Source: Bacillota bacterium
GTDB lineage: Bacteria; Bacillota; Clostridia; Oscillospirales; Acutalibacteraceae
Assembly: GCA_023391275.1 (NCBI GenBank)
Contig: JAEWBE010000061.1
Span: 1 to 17,646 of the forward strand
Reading direction: 5' to 3'
Length of the DNA stretch: 17,646 nt
The translations under genes were made by a program, and so were the position numbers. Shown here one piece after another: positions 6,658 through 14,422 of the stretch (position 1 is its first letter; each line of letters begins with the position of its first letter). The notes under the pieces were generated by a model. The model made no database searches and was not told the origin of the DNA. It worked only from the letters and a program-made list of their open reading frames with translations.

Positions 6658-7262
6658 TTTCCACGCTCCAAATACAAATTATTTTTCCTGATGTAGTCCT
6701 CAACCGCGGGCGGCACAAGACCGGATATGCTTTCTCCGTTTTGAACGGCACGGCGGACCATAGTGGAGGAAATTGGAAGGTAGTCAATGTCTTTAATCAT
6801 AGTTCTTGCACCCATCCGCTCCAAACGGCGGGCATGATTTTGTAAGGACTGCAGGCCTTGCGTGCTGCGCGGTGCTGCACAAAGAATTGCAAGAGAATAA
6901 ATGATCTGCGGCTTGTACCAGCTTTGGATTGTTACAAACATATCTTCGCCGGTAATCAGATAAAACTCGGAACTCGGATTCTCTTTTTTCAGTTTCATCA
7001 GCGTTTCGGCGGTATAACTGGGGCCTTCGCGCCGGATTTCCAAATCGCTTACTTCAAAAATTTCGTCCTGCGAGGCCAGTCTGCACATGGCGAGCCTGTC
7101 CTGTGCCGAAGCAAGGTCAGGCGGCTGCTTATGCGGCGGCACACGGGTGGGAATCAAAAGAACCCGGTCAATGCCAAGAAGCCGCGCAAACTGTTTTGCA
7201 AGATGAATGTGGCCGTTGTGAATCGGATTAAAAGTTCCGCCATAAACTGCAATTTTCCGCAT
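6654..7262 (-). CDS. nadD: Nicotinate-nucleotide adenylyltransferase (EC 2.7.7.18)
   Basis: A 202-residue enzyme that joins nicotinate mononucleotide and ATP to form deamido-NAD, the central step of NAD synthesis. The nucleotidyltransferase signature GGTFNPIHNGH (8-18) includes the HxGH active-site histidines 15 and 18. The second signature ISSTMVRR (164-171) binds the ATP phosphates. The intermediate motifs IPTRVPPHK and YLITGEDMF are also typical. The start is ATG 7260-7262, with GAGG 5 bases upstream; six further in-frame codons upstream lack a better site. It overlaps yqeK by four bases and follows yhbY after 34 bases. Confidence 0.97.
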   Translation of the reverse strand: MRKIAVYGGTFNPIHNGHIHLAKQFARLLGIDRVLLIPTRVPPHKQPPDLASAQDRLAMCRLASQDEIFEVSDLEIRREGPSYTAETLMKLKKENPSSEFYLITGEDMFVTIQSWYKPQIIYSLAILCAAPRSTQGLQSLQNHARRLERMGARTMIKDIDYLPISSTMVRRAVQNGESISGLVPPAVEDYIRKNNLYLERGK

Positions 7263-7296
7263 TGTTTCCTCTTTGATCATATTATACTATATCATA

Positions 7297-7602
7297 TTAC
7301 TTTTTCGACGCTTTGGGAAGAGCAATTTTGGGTTCTTTTGGGTTTTTGCGGTACAGCACAAATTTTGATCCGATGACCTGAACCACTTCAGACTGCGTCT
7401 GTTCCGCCACCTGCTCGGCCGCCTCTTTCGAAGAAACCGGCGCGGTTTCCAGCACTTTGGCCTTAATGAGTTCCCGCGCTGTAAGGGCATCGTCCGCCTG
7501 TTTGATAATATCCGAGCCAATACCGGATTTGCCGACCATTAATATGGTGTCAATCTCGTTCGCAAGGGAACGCAGAAACGCACGTTGTTTGCTTGTTAAC
7601 AT
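7297..7602 (-). CDS. yhbY: YhbY-type CRM-domain RNA-binding protein
   Basis: A 101-residue single-domain CRM protein that associates with pre-50S ribosomal particles in bacteria. It opens with LTSKQRAFLRSLA and carries the conserved loop GKSGIG (24-29), the GxxG element that contacts RNA, then LTARELIKAKVLE and VVQVIGSKFVLYR. The lysine-rich tail (PKIALPKASKK) is typical. Start ATG 7600-7602 is preceded by AAAGGAG with a 7-base gap and overlaps the end of rdgB by 7 bases. Together with rsfS and RNase III it gives the run a ribosome-assembly theme. Confidence 0.93.
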   Translation of the reverse strand: MLTSKQRAFLRSLANEIDTILMVGKSGIGSDIIKQADDALTARELIKAKVLETAPVSSKEAAEQVAEQTQSEVVQVIGSKFVLYRKNPKEPKIALPKASKK

Positions 7603-8186
7603 AAATGATTCTCCTTTGTTGTTTGTAACCTGGCTGCCAGTTCGGCAAGCGCGCGCCCCCGGTGGCTGATGCCGTCTTTTTCCCGGGCGCTCAGTTCGCC
7701 GAAGGATTTTCCGCCCACAAGAAAAACCGGGTCATAGCCAAACCCGCCGTTTCCCTGCGGAGCAAAGGCAATGGTACCGGGGCACTCCCCCTGCACGTCA
7801 ATCCGGTCGCCGTTCGGGTAAACACAGCAAATGGTGCACACAAATTTCGCCGTCCGTTTTTCCGCCGGAACATCCTTCAGGTTTTTCAATAGTTTCTGAA
7901 TCCGGTCCATATCGCTTGCACCTTCCCCCGCGTAGCGCGCGGAATAAACCCCCGGCGCTCCGTGCAGGGCGTCCACCATCAGCCCGGAATCATCAGCCAC
8001 CGCGGGCATTCCGGTTTGGCGGCAGGCCGCGTCCGCTTTTAAAAAAGCATTTTCGGCAAAAGTGGTTCCCGTTTCCTCGACCTCATCCAGTTCCGCTGTA
8101 ACAACATCAATCTTTAGCGGAGCTAAGATTCGCTGAAGCTCTTTTCGTTTATTCTGATTATGCGTTGCAATTACAAATGTAGTCAT
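7596..8186 (-). CDS. rdgB: RdgB/HAM1 family non-canonical purine NTP pyrophosphatase
   Basis: A 196-residue house-cleaning enzyme that hydrolyses XTP, ITP and dITP to the monophosphates and keeps deaminated purines out of nucleic acids. Family motifs in order: ATHNQNKRKEL (7-17), TFAENAFLKA (42-51), VADDSGLMVDAL with the acidic catalytic residues (63-74), GAPGVYSARYAG (77-88), NGGFGYDPVF (146-155) and SHRGRAL (174-180). Length is normal for the family. It starts 9 bases after ftsY and overlaps yhbY by 7 bases. In many Firmicutes it follows rph or murI instead. Confidence 0.96.
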   Translation of the reverse strand: MTTFVIATHNQNKRKELQRILAPLKIDVVTAELDEVEETGTTFAENAFLKADAACRQTGMPAVADDSGLMVDALHGAPGVYSARYAGEGASDMDRIQKLLKNLKDVPAEKRTAKFVCTICCVYPNGDRIDVQGECPGTIAFAPQGNGGFGYDPVFLVGGKSFGELSAREKDGISHRGRALAELAARLQTTKENHLC

Positions 8187-8195
8187 AAGTTCCCT

Positions 8196-9104
8196 CTATC
8201 TGGCAAATAACGCCGCAGCAAATTCGTCGGCGTTAAATGGCTGAAGGTCGTCGACCTGTTCCCCCACACCGATAAATTTCACCGGCATATCCAAGTCCTC
8301 CCGCACCGCAAGCACAACACCGCCGCGCGCGGTTCCGTCAAGCTTGGTGAGTACGATACCGGTAATTCCCGCAGCATTTTTAAATTCGCGCGCCTGATTC
8401 ACCGCGTTCTGGCCGGTTGTCGCATCCAGCACCAAAAGTACTTCTTTATCCGCTCCCGGCAGCTCCCGGTCAATCACTCGATTGATTTTAGAAAGTTCGT
8501 CCATTAAATACTTCTTGTTATGGAGCCGGCCGGCTGTGTCGCAAATGACAACATCGGTTCCCCGGGCTTTCGCCGCGGCAATGGAATCATATACAACGGA
8601 CGCGGGATCGCTGCCCTCCGCCTGTTTGATAAGATCCGCTCCGGAACGCTGCGCCCAAACCTCAAGCTGATCGATGGCGGCGGCACGGAAAGTGTCCGCC
8701 GCACCCAAAATAACTTTTTTATTTTCTTTCACCAGTTTTGATGCAATTTTGCCGATGGTTGTGGTCTTACCCACACCGTTCACGCCGATGACGAGAATAA
8801 TCGAAGGCTTTGACCCGATGTGCAGTTCCTCGCCGCCTCTGAGCATATCCGCAACGGTATCACGGAGCATATTAAAGATTTCAGTCGGGTCGGTAACGCC
8901 CTTCTCTTTTACTTTTTGGCGCAGCACGTCACAGATGCGTTCCGCGGTGTGCACTCCGACATCCCCCATGACGAGCAACTCTTCCAGCTGCTCAAAGAGC
9001 GATTCGTCAATTTGGGTAAAGGAATTCAGCATGGTGTCAACCGACTTGCTCATGCTTTCCCTCGTTTTTTTCAATCCTTCTTTAATTTTTGCAAATAAGC
9101 CCAT
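8196..9104 (-). CDS. ftsY: Signal recognition particle receptor FtsY
   Basis: A 302-residue SRP GTPase that docks ribosomes carrying nascent membrane proteins at the inner membrane. The N-terminal amphipathic, lysine-rich stretch (GLFAKIKEGLKKTRESMSK) is the membrane-binding part; the long acidic A domain of E. coli is missing, as is usual in Gram-positives. The NG domain shows the P-loop GVNGVGKTT (107-115), DTFRAAAIDQL (137-147), DTAGR (189-193), TKLDGTARGG (253-262) and the closing GVGEQVDDLQPF. It lies 22 bases after smc, the standard smc-ftsY pair, but is followed by rdgB rather than ylxM-ffh. Confidence 0.98.
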   Translation of the reverse strand: MGLFAKIKEGLKKTRESMSKSVDTMLNSFTQIDESLFEQLEELLVMGDVGVHTAERICDVLRQKVKEKGVTDPTEIFNMLRDTVADMLRGGEELHIGSKPSIILVIGVNGVGKTTTIGKIASKLVKENKKVILGAADTFRAAAIDQLEVWAQRSGADLIKQAEGSDPASVVYDSIAAAKARGTDVVICDTAGRLHNKKYLMDELSKINRVIDRELPGADKEVLLVLDATTGQNAVNQAREFKNAAGITGIVLTKLDGTARGGVVLAVREDLDMPVKFIGVGEQVDDLQPFNADEFAAALFAR

Positions 9105-9126
9105 TCAAGATTCTCCTTTATCGGTA

Positions 9127-12100
9127 TCAGTGTTCTTCTTTCATACCCAGCTTGGATTCCAATTCTGAAATGCGCAGTTCAAGCAGTTTGGAAACGCCTT
9201 CATCCTGCATGGTCACGCCGTAGAGTACATCGGCTTCCTCCATGCTGCCCCGGCGGTGGGTAATAACGATATACTGGGTGTTTCGATTCATCCGGCGCAG
9301 GTAGGAGGCAAAACGATCAACATTGACGTCGTCGAGCGCCGCTTCGATTTCATCCAGCACGCAAAACGGCGGCGGATTGACCTTCATAATTGCAAAATAC
9401 AGCGCAATGGCCACCAACGCCTTTTCTCCGCCGGAAAGGGACTCCAGATGCGTTACGATTTTGCCCGGCGGCTGAACGGCAATTTCTATGCCTGAATTTA
9501 AAATATCGTCAGGCGTATTCAAAGTTAGCTGCGCTGTACCGCCGCCAAATAACTCCCGGAAAGTCTGCTGAAAATTTTCACCGATCAGCTGAAAACGCGT
9601 TACGAACAGTTCGCGCATTTGCTGCGTCAGTTCGCCAATCAGCTTTTTCAGTGCATCACGGCTCTTTTCCACGTCCGCTACCTGGGTGGTCATGAATTCA
9701 TAACGCTGCGAAACTTCTTTGTATTCTTCTACCGCCGCAACATTGACCGTACCAAGCCCTTTGATTTTGTTCTTTAACTCATTCAGGCGTTTCTGTGCCT
9801 GAACTGGATTTTCAATTTTAGTGCCGACTTCCTCTGCTTCACGGCGGGTCAATTCATATTCTTCCCACAAGCGGCTGATAATTTCATCATATTCTTTTTG
9901 CAAGCCGGCTTTTCGCTCCTCCAGACGAGCCAGGTCGTGGCCAATTGCTTCTTTTTCAGAGGATTTTTCACGTTCCTTCGCGCGAAGTTCCGTCGAAAGG
10001 CGCTCCTGTTCCATGCGCTGCGCATTAAGCGTTTCTATTTGCGCCCTGGACTGCTTTGCGGTTTCCCGCATAATACCGGACTGCTCTTTCAGTTCTTCGA
10101 TTTGCCCCGTCAGTTTGGCGCTGGCGGCTTCCAACGCGTTGATTTCACCCTGCAGTTCCTCGGCTTTGCCCGCATGGTCAAGCTTTCTGCGTTCAATGTC
10201 GGCGATACCTGCGCGCAACGATTCAATATCCTTTTGCGCCGACAGGCGCGCGATGCGGATTTCCTGAAGATTTGCCGTAATCTCATCGCAGATGCGGCTC
10301 TGCTCGCTGCGGCTGCCGCTGATTTTGTTCAGTTCGGCCTGCCGTGAAATAATTTTCTCAGTAATAAGGCTCAAACTCTCATGAGCTTCCCTCTGCGTCC
10401 GCTTTAAATCAGCTAAACGGGCACCCGACGCTGCTTTCTCCTGATTTAACGCACCGATGTCATTTTGAATCGTTGCCAGGTCAGCCAAGGTGCGCTTCTG
10501 CTCCGCTTCAATTTTATAGCGTTCCTCCTGCGCGGAAGCAAGCTCACCTTTGGATGCGGTCAGTGCCGCTTCCGCCGCAGAAACTTCCTCCGCCGCGGCC
10601 TTCAGTGCCGCAGCAGCCTGCCCCGCTTTCATCTTGAGTTCATCCGCCTCTGCCTTCAGGCGCTCAATTTCCGAAGCACGGCTGAGCAGACCGGAATTTT
10701 TAGCCAGCGAACCGCCGGTCAGGGAACCGCCCGTGTTGACAACCTGGCCGTCGAGAGTAACAATGCGGAAACGGTAGCCGTATCGTTTGGCAATTGCCAC
10801 CGCGCTGTCCAAATCTTCGGCGACGGCAATTCGGCCCAAAAGGGAATTTAAAATTCCGCTGTACTTTTCGTCACAGCTGCAAAGACGCCCGGCCACGCCG
10901 ACAAAGCCCGCGCAGTCGTCAAGCCCGCTTTCCTGAAGGACATTTCCTTTGATTGTCGAAAGCGGCAGGAAGGTTGCACGGCCGGAATCCCGCTGCTTCA
11001 ACATTTGAATCGCCCGCTTTGCGTCCTGTTCATTCCCGACGACAATGTTCTGCATGGCGGCGCCGAGTGCCGTTTCAATCGCCACGGCATACTGTGACGG
11101 CACTTTAATCAGGCGGGAAACCGGCCCGTGAATGCCGCTGATCGTACCGCGGCCGGCTTCCTTCATTACAATTTTCACACTCTGGGAAAATCCTTCCAGG
11201 TTGTGTTCCAATTCTTCCAGCAAATGAGCACGGCGGGAACGTTCCTGCGCGTCCAGATTCAGCTTATCGCTTTGCTCCTTCGCCGCTTCCATGCGCTGCC
11301 GGCGTGAAGTGAGACGAAGTTCATAACCCTTTCCGGCGTTGGTCAGCGAAGAAATCCGCGTTTCCGTATCCGAAAGCATTTTTGCGTAATCTTCTTCCGC
11401 CGTTTTCAGCTCCTGCGACTGGGTCTGTTTAGCCCCGATCGTTTCATCCACGGAAGAAAGACGCAGTTCAATTTCCGTGATGGATGAACCGGCGGTCATT
11501 TCTGCCAGCTTTGCACCGGTTGCTTCTGCGCTCAGTTCTTCAATCTGACTTGTATATTGATTGATTTTGGCTTCCGTGTCGCCCATGCCCCGCCTGATCT
11601 GGTCAAGCCGCTCGGTACAGGCGTCGGATTCCGCGTTTTTCTCCTCTATGTATTGTTCATTTTTTTGAATCAGTTCGTTCTTTTCAGCGATTTCTTTGTC
11701 CATATCCTGCCCGGAAAGGGTGCTTTGCTCGATTTCCCGTTTAATACGTTCAATATTCTCCCGGTTATGCAGAATATCATTTTGAAGAACAGAAGCCTCG
11801 CCGTCTTTTTTTGCCGCGCTTTCTTCCAGTCCGGCGGCCTGCTGCCGGATTTCATCCGCTTTGGCGGTGCATGCGTTTGAAATTCTGAAATTATCTTCTA
11901 TCTGTATATCGATTTCACTGAGTTCCGCTTCCACCGCTTCATGCTGACTGCGGGCAATTATGAGTTTATCATCGTGTTCGCGCAGCGTTTGCCCGGACTG
12001 ATCAAGCGTGTTAAGCCACAGGCCGATTTCGAGCGTGCGTTTCTCCTGTGCGAATTCGAGATACCGCTCGGCTTTTTCGGCCTGTTCCTTCAACGGACCG

Positions 12101-12705
12101 ACGCGGTCTTCCAGTTCCGACACAATATCACGCAGGCGAAGCAGATTCTCTTCCGCCTGATTCAGTTTGCGCTCCGATTCCTCCTTGCGGTAGCGAAAAC
12201 GGGAAATACCCGCCGCTTCCTCAAAAATCTCACGGCGGTCTTCGGAACGGGCAGCGACAATGCTGTCTATTTTACCCTGACCGATAATGGAATAGCCGTC
12301 GCGGCCAAGGCCGGTATCCATGAACAATTCGTTGATGTCCTTCAGCCTGACAGCAACCTTATTGATGAGATATTCGCTGTCACCGGAGCGGTAGTAACGG
12401 CGCGTAACGGCAACATTGTCATTGTCAAAGGGAAGGTCGCGGGATGTGTTGTCGATATTCAAAGTAACTTCGGCAAACCCCTGTGCCTTGCGCGTTGGTG
12501 TGCCGTTAAAAATTACATCTTCCATCTTCGTACAGCGAAGCGTTCTGGTGGACTGTTCGCCTAAAACCCAGCGCACGGCGTCACTGATATTGCTTTTGCC
12601 GCTGCCGTTCGGGCCGACAACCGCGGTGATTCCATGAGTAAAGCTGAGGGTCGTTTTATCCGGAAATGTTTTAAAGCCTTGAATTTCAAGTGATTTCAGC
12701 AGCAC
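9127..12705 (-). CDS. smc: Chromosome segregation ATPase SMC
   Basis: A 1192-residue structural-maintenance-of-chromosomes protein that dimerises at its hinge and, with ScpA and ScpB, extrudes and aligns the chromosome. The N-terminal head has Walker A GPNGSGKS (31-38). Long coiled coils follow (about 170-500), then a flexible hinge (about 515-665) with its glycine-rich GGSLTGGS end, and a second coiled coil (about 680-1000). The C-terminal head holds the ABC signature LSGGEK (1090-1095) and Walker B CVLDEIEAALDD (Asp1118, Glu1119). Length is normal (about 1190). The start is GTG 12703-12705, directed by AGGGGGTGA four bases upstream; an ATG two bases earlier is out of frame. The radical SAM gene ends 13 bases upstream. 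Confidence 0.98.
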   Translation of the reverse strand: MLLKSLEIQGFKTFPDKTTLSFTHGITAVVGPNGSGKSNISDAVRWVLGEQSTRTLRCTKMEDVIFNGTPTRKAQGFAEVTLNIDNTSRDLPFDNDNVAVTRRYYRSGDSEYLINKVAVRLKDINELFMDTGLGRDGYSIIGQGKIDSIVAARSEDRREIFEEAAGISRFRYRKEESERKLNQAEENLLRLRDIVSELEDRVGPLKEQAEKAERYLEFAQEKRTLEIGLWLNTLDQSGQTLREHDDKLIIARSQHEAVEAELSEIDIQIEDNFRISNACTAKADEIRQQAAGLEESAAKKDGEASVLQNDILHNRENIERIKREIEQSTLSGQDMDKEIAEKNELIQKNEQYIEEKNAESDACTERLDQIRRGMGDTEAKINQYTSQIEELSAEATGAKLAEMTAGSSITEIELRLSSVDETIGAKQTQSQELKTAEEDYAKMLSDTETRISSLTNAGKGYELRLTSRRQRMEAAKEQSDKLNLDAQERSRRAHLLEELEHNLEGFSQSVKIVMKEAGRGTISGIHGPVSRLIKVPSQYAVAIETALGAAMQNIVVGNEQDAKRAIQMLKQRDSGRATFLPLSTIKGNVLQESGLDDCAGFVGVAGRLCSCDEKYSGILNSLLGRIAVAEDLDSAVAIAKRYGYRFRIVTLDGQVVNTGGSLTGGSLAKNSGLLSRASEIERLKAEADELKMKAGQAAAALKAAAEEVSAAEAALTASKGELASAQEERYKIEAEQKRTLADLATIQNDIGALNQEKAASGARLADLKRTQREAHESLSLITEKIISRQAELNKISGSRSEQSRICDEITANLQEIRIARLSAQKDIESLRAGIADIERRKLDHAGKAEELQGEINALEAASAKLTGQIEELKEQSGIMRETAKQSRAQIETLNAQRMEQERLSTELRAKEREKSSEKEAIGHDLARLEERKAGLQKEYDEIISRLWEEYELTRREAEEVGTKIENPVQAQKRLNELKNKIKGLGTVNVAAVEEYKEVSQRYEFMTTQVADVEKSRDALKKLIGELTQQMRELFVTRFQLIGENFQQTFRELFGGGTAQLTLNTPDDILNSGIEIAVQPPGKIVTHLESLSGGEKALVAIALYFAIMKVNPPPFCVLDEIEAALDDVNVDRFASYLRRMNRNTQYIVITHRRGSMEEADVLYGVTMQDEGVSKLLELRISELESKLGMKEEH

Positions 12706-12718
12706 ATTCTCACCCCCT
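12703..12718 (-). promoter_or_regulatory. Ribosome binding site fixing the GTG start of smc
   Basis: AGGGGGTGA (12718-12710) matches 8 of 9 bases of the anti-16S target. It begins directly after the TAG stop of the radical SAM gene and is followed by GAAT and the GTG start codon. Overlapping this, an ATG at 12705-12707 would terminate within four codons, so GTG is the only workable start here. Confidence 0.8.
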
Positions 12719-13720
12719 CTACGATTGAACAGTAAAGTTATTTAACTTTACAGATATGCATGGCAGAACTTTTGCATCATATCCTAACTCTTTGAGCGCA
12801 GTCAGACTGCTTTTGCACTGTCCGATTGCCGTGGAAATATTTTTCGGGTTTACTGTTATAACAACACGCCCTTTGGGAATGTTGTTCTCTTTTAAAAAAC
12901 CTATTATGTTTTGAAGCATACGCCGGCTTTCACAAAGCTCACGAAAGGCCGGGTGCCAAGGCCCGGCGAGCATATCCCGCTCCAGTTCCGGCGAACTGTG
13001 CAGCCCGAGCCGGATAACGGAAATCCCCTGTTCTTCAAAAAAATCAAGAAGCTTTGCGCAGAGGATGACAGTCTCGTCAAGACTCAGCGTGTTAAATTCA
13101 CCGGCAAGATACTTTTTGCCCAATTCGGTACCACGCATAATAATAGTTGGATAAATACGTACGTTTTCCGGGTGGAGCGCCGCGAGCTTCCGCGCGGTTT
13201 GGATAGCTCCTTCGGCCGTATCCCCATAAAGTCCGGTCATCATCTGCAGCCCAAGTGTAAAGCCATAGGACTTTATTAAGGCCGAAGCGTCTTCAACCTG
13301 AGCAGTTGTGTGGCCGCGCCCATTTAAACTTAACACGCGGTCATCCATGCTTTGTGCTCCAAGCTCGATCGCCGTTACACCATACTTTTTTAAGAGCGTT
13401 AAAATTTCATCGTTAATCGCATCGGGACGCGTAGAAATTCGAATCCCTGCAAAGGTTCCATCCTTTACGGAAGTTGCAGCCATACTTAACAGAGAGATCA
13501 TGTATTCACGTTCCACAGCGGTGAAGCTGCCGCCAAAAAATGCGATTTCAGCATTTTTTGTTTTTTTACCCAGGCTTGCCTTCGCAACCTGAATCGCTTC
13601 CTGTACGTCCTGCGGTGAGGGCTGCGTCAACTGACCGGTAATACTGCGTTGATTGCAAAAGCTGCACTGATGCGGGCAGCCGTTATGGGGTACAAAAATC
13701 GCTACATTGGCGTGTTTCAA
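12719..13720 (-). CDS. Elp3-like radical SAM protein of unknown substrate
   Basis: A 333-residue radical S-adenosylmethionine enzyme. The iron-sulphur cluster ligands are Cys15, Cys19 and Cys22 (GCPHQCSFCNQRS). Barrel motifs follow: FFGGSFTAV (glycine-rich SAM contact), IRISTRPDAI, ELGAQSMDDRVL and GLQMMTGLYGD. The C-terminal part (RIYPTIIMRGTEL, VIRLGLHSS, GPWHPAFRELCESR) resembles the region after the barrel in Elp3 and YhcC relatives, but the acetyltransferase domain of Elp3 is missing. Clostridia often have this gene beside rnc and smc, and its product is uncharacterised; an RNA-modification role is inference from relatives and from TrmFO and RNase III nearby. The start is TTG 13718-13720, overlapping the rnc stop as TTGA. 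GGAG lies about 12 bases upstream, so translational coupling is likely. Confidence 0.9.
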   Translation of the reverse strand: MKHANVAIFVPHNGCPHQCSFCNQRSITGQLTQPSPQDVQEAIQVAKASLGKKTKNAEIAFFGGSFTAVEREYMISLLSMAATSVKDGTFAGIRISTRPDAINDEILTLLKKYGVTAIELGAQSMDDRVLSLNGRGHTTAQVEDASALIKSYGFTLGLQMMTGLYGDTAEGAIQTARKLAALHPENVRIYPTIIMRGTELGKKYLAGEFNTLSLDETVILCAKLLDFFEEQGISVIRLGLHSSPELERDMLAGPWHPAFRELCESRRMLQNIIGFLKENNIPKGRVVITVNPKNISTAIGQCKSSLTALKELGYDAKVLPCISVKLNNFTVQS

Positions 13721-14391
13721 TAGCCCATCAGCTCCATTGCCTCGCGTGCAGCCTGCTGTTCAGCTTCCTTTTTACTGCGCCCGCCACCTTTGCCGATCAC
13801 ATTGCTGTTAAGGTGAACTTCAACGGTAAAATGTTTATCGTGGTCGGGGCCGCTTTCCCCGGTCAGCACATATTCCAGGCGTTCCTCCGGATTCTGCTGG
13901 ATAATTTCCTGAAGCGCCGTTTTATAATCCTTAAAAGCCTTCGGCCTGGCTGCCTGCAGCATTGGGAGCACAAAATGAAGAATAAACTTCCGTGCTTCTT
14001 CCATGCCGCCATCCATATAAATCGCCGCGATGACAGCTTCAAAAGCATCGGCCAGAATAGACGAGCGCGTGCGCCCGCCTGAATTTTGCTCCCCATGGCT
14101 TAACAGCAAATACTTGCCCAGGTCAAGCTGCCGGGAAAAACCGCAGCACGCTTTTTCGCAAACCAGCGAGGCGCGTTTTTTGGTCAGGTCGCCTTCCGGC
14201 AGATTAGGAAAATTCTTATAAAGATAATCCGCAACCACTACACCCAGCACGGAATCACCCAGAAATTCAAGCCGCTCGTTGCTTCCCCCTGTGGCTTTGG
14301 TTTCATTAGCGTAGGACGAGTGAGTCAAAGCTGTTTTGAGGTAGCTCTCGTTTTTAAAATGATACCCGATTTTTTCCTCTAATTCATTCAT
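13717..14391 (-). CDS. rnc: Ribonuclease III
   Basis: A 224-residue double-strand RNA endonuclease that processes rRNA precursors and degrades structured RNAs. The catalytic domain carries the signature ERLEFLGDSVL (39-49) with Glu42 and Asp46, and the second acidic pair Asp115/Glu118 in ADAFEAVIAAIY. A double-stranded-RNA-binding domain fills about 155-222, ending in GKGGGRSKKEAEQQAA. The start is ATG 14389-14391, with GGAG 9 bases upstream. The frame stays open to 14595, but that extension overlaps plsX, has no family similarity and is rejected. It lies 31 bases after plsX and is joined to the radical SAM gene by a 4-base overlap. Confidence 0.97.
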   Translation of the reverse strand: MNELEEKIGYHFKNESYLKTALTHSSYANETKATGGSNERLEFLGDSVLGVVVADYLYKNFPNLPEGDLTKKRASLVCEKACCGFSRQLDLGKYLLLSHGEQNSGGRTRSSILADAFEAVIAAIYMDGGMEEARKFILHFVLPMLQAARPKAFKDYKTALQEIIQQNPEERLEYVLTGESGPDHDKHFTVEVHLNSNVIGKGGGRSKKEAEQQAAREAMELMGY

Positions 14392-14422
14392 AGATACACG
14401 CTCCATCCAAGCGAATTTCAGA

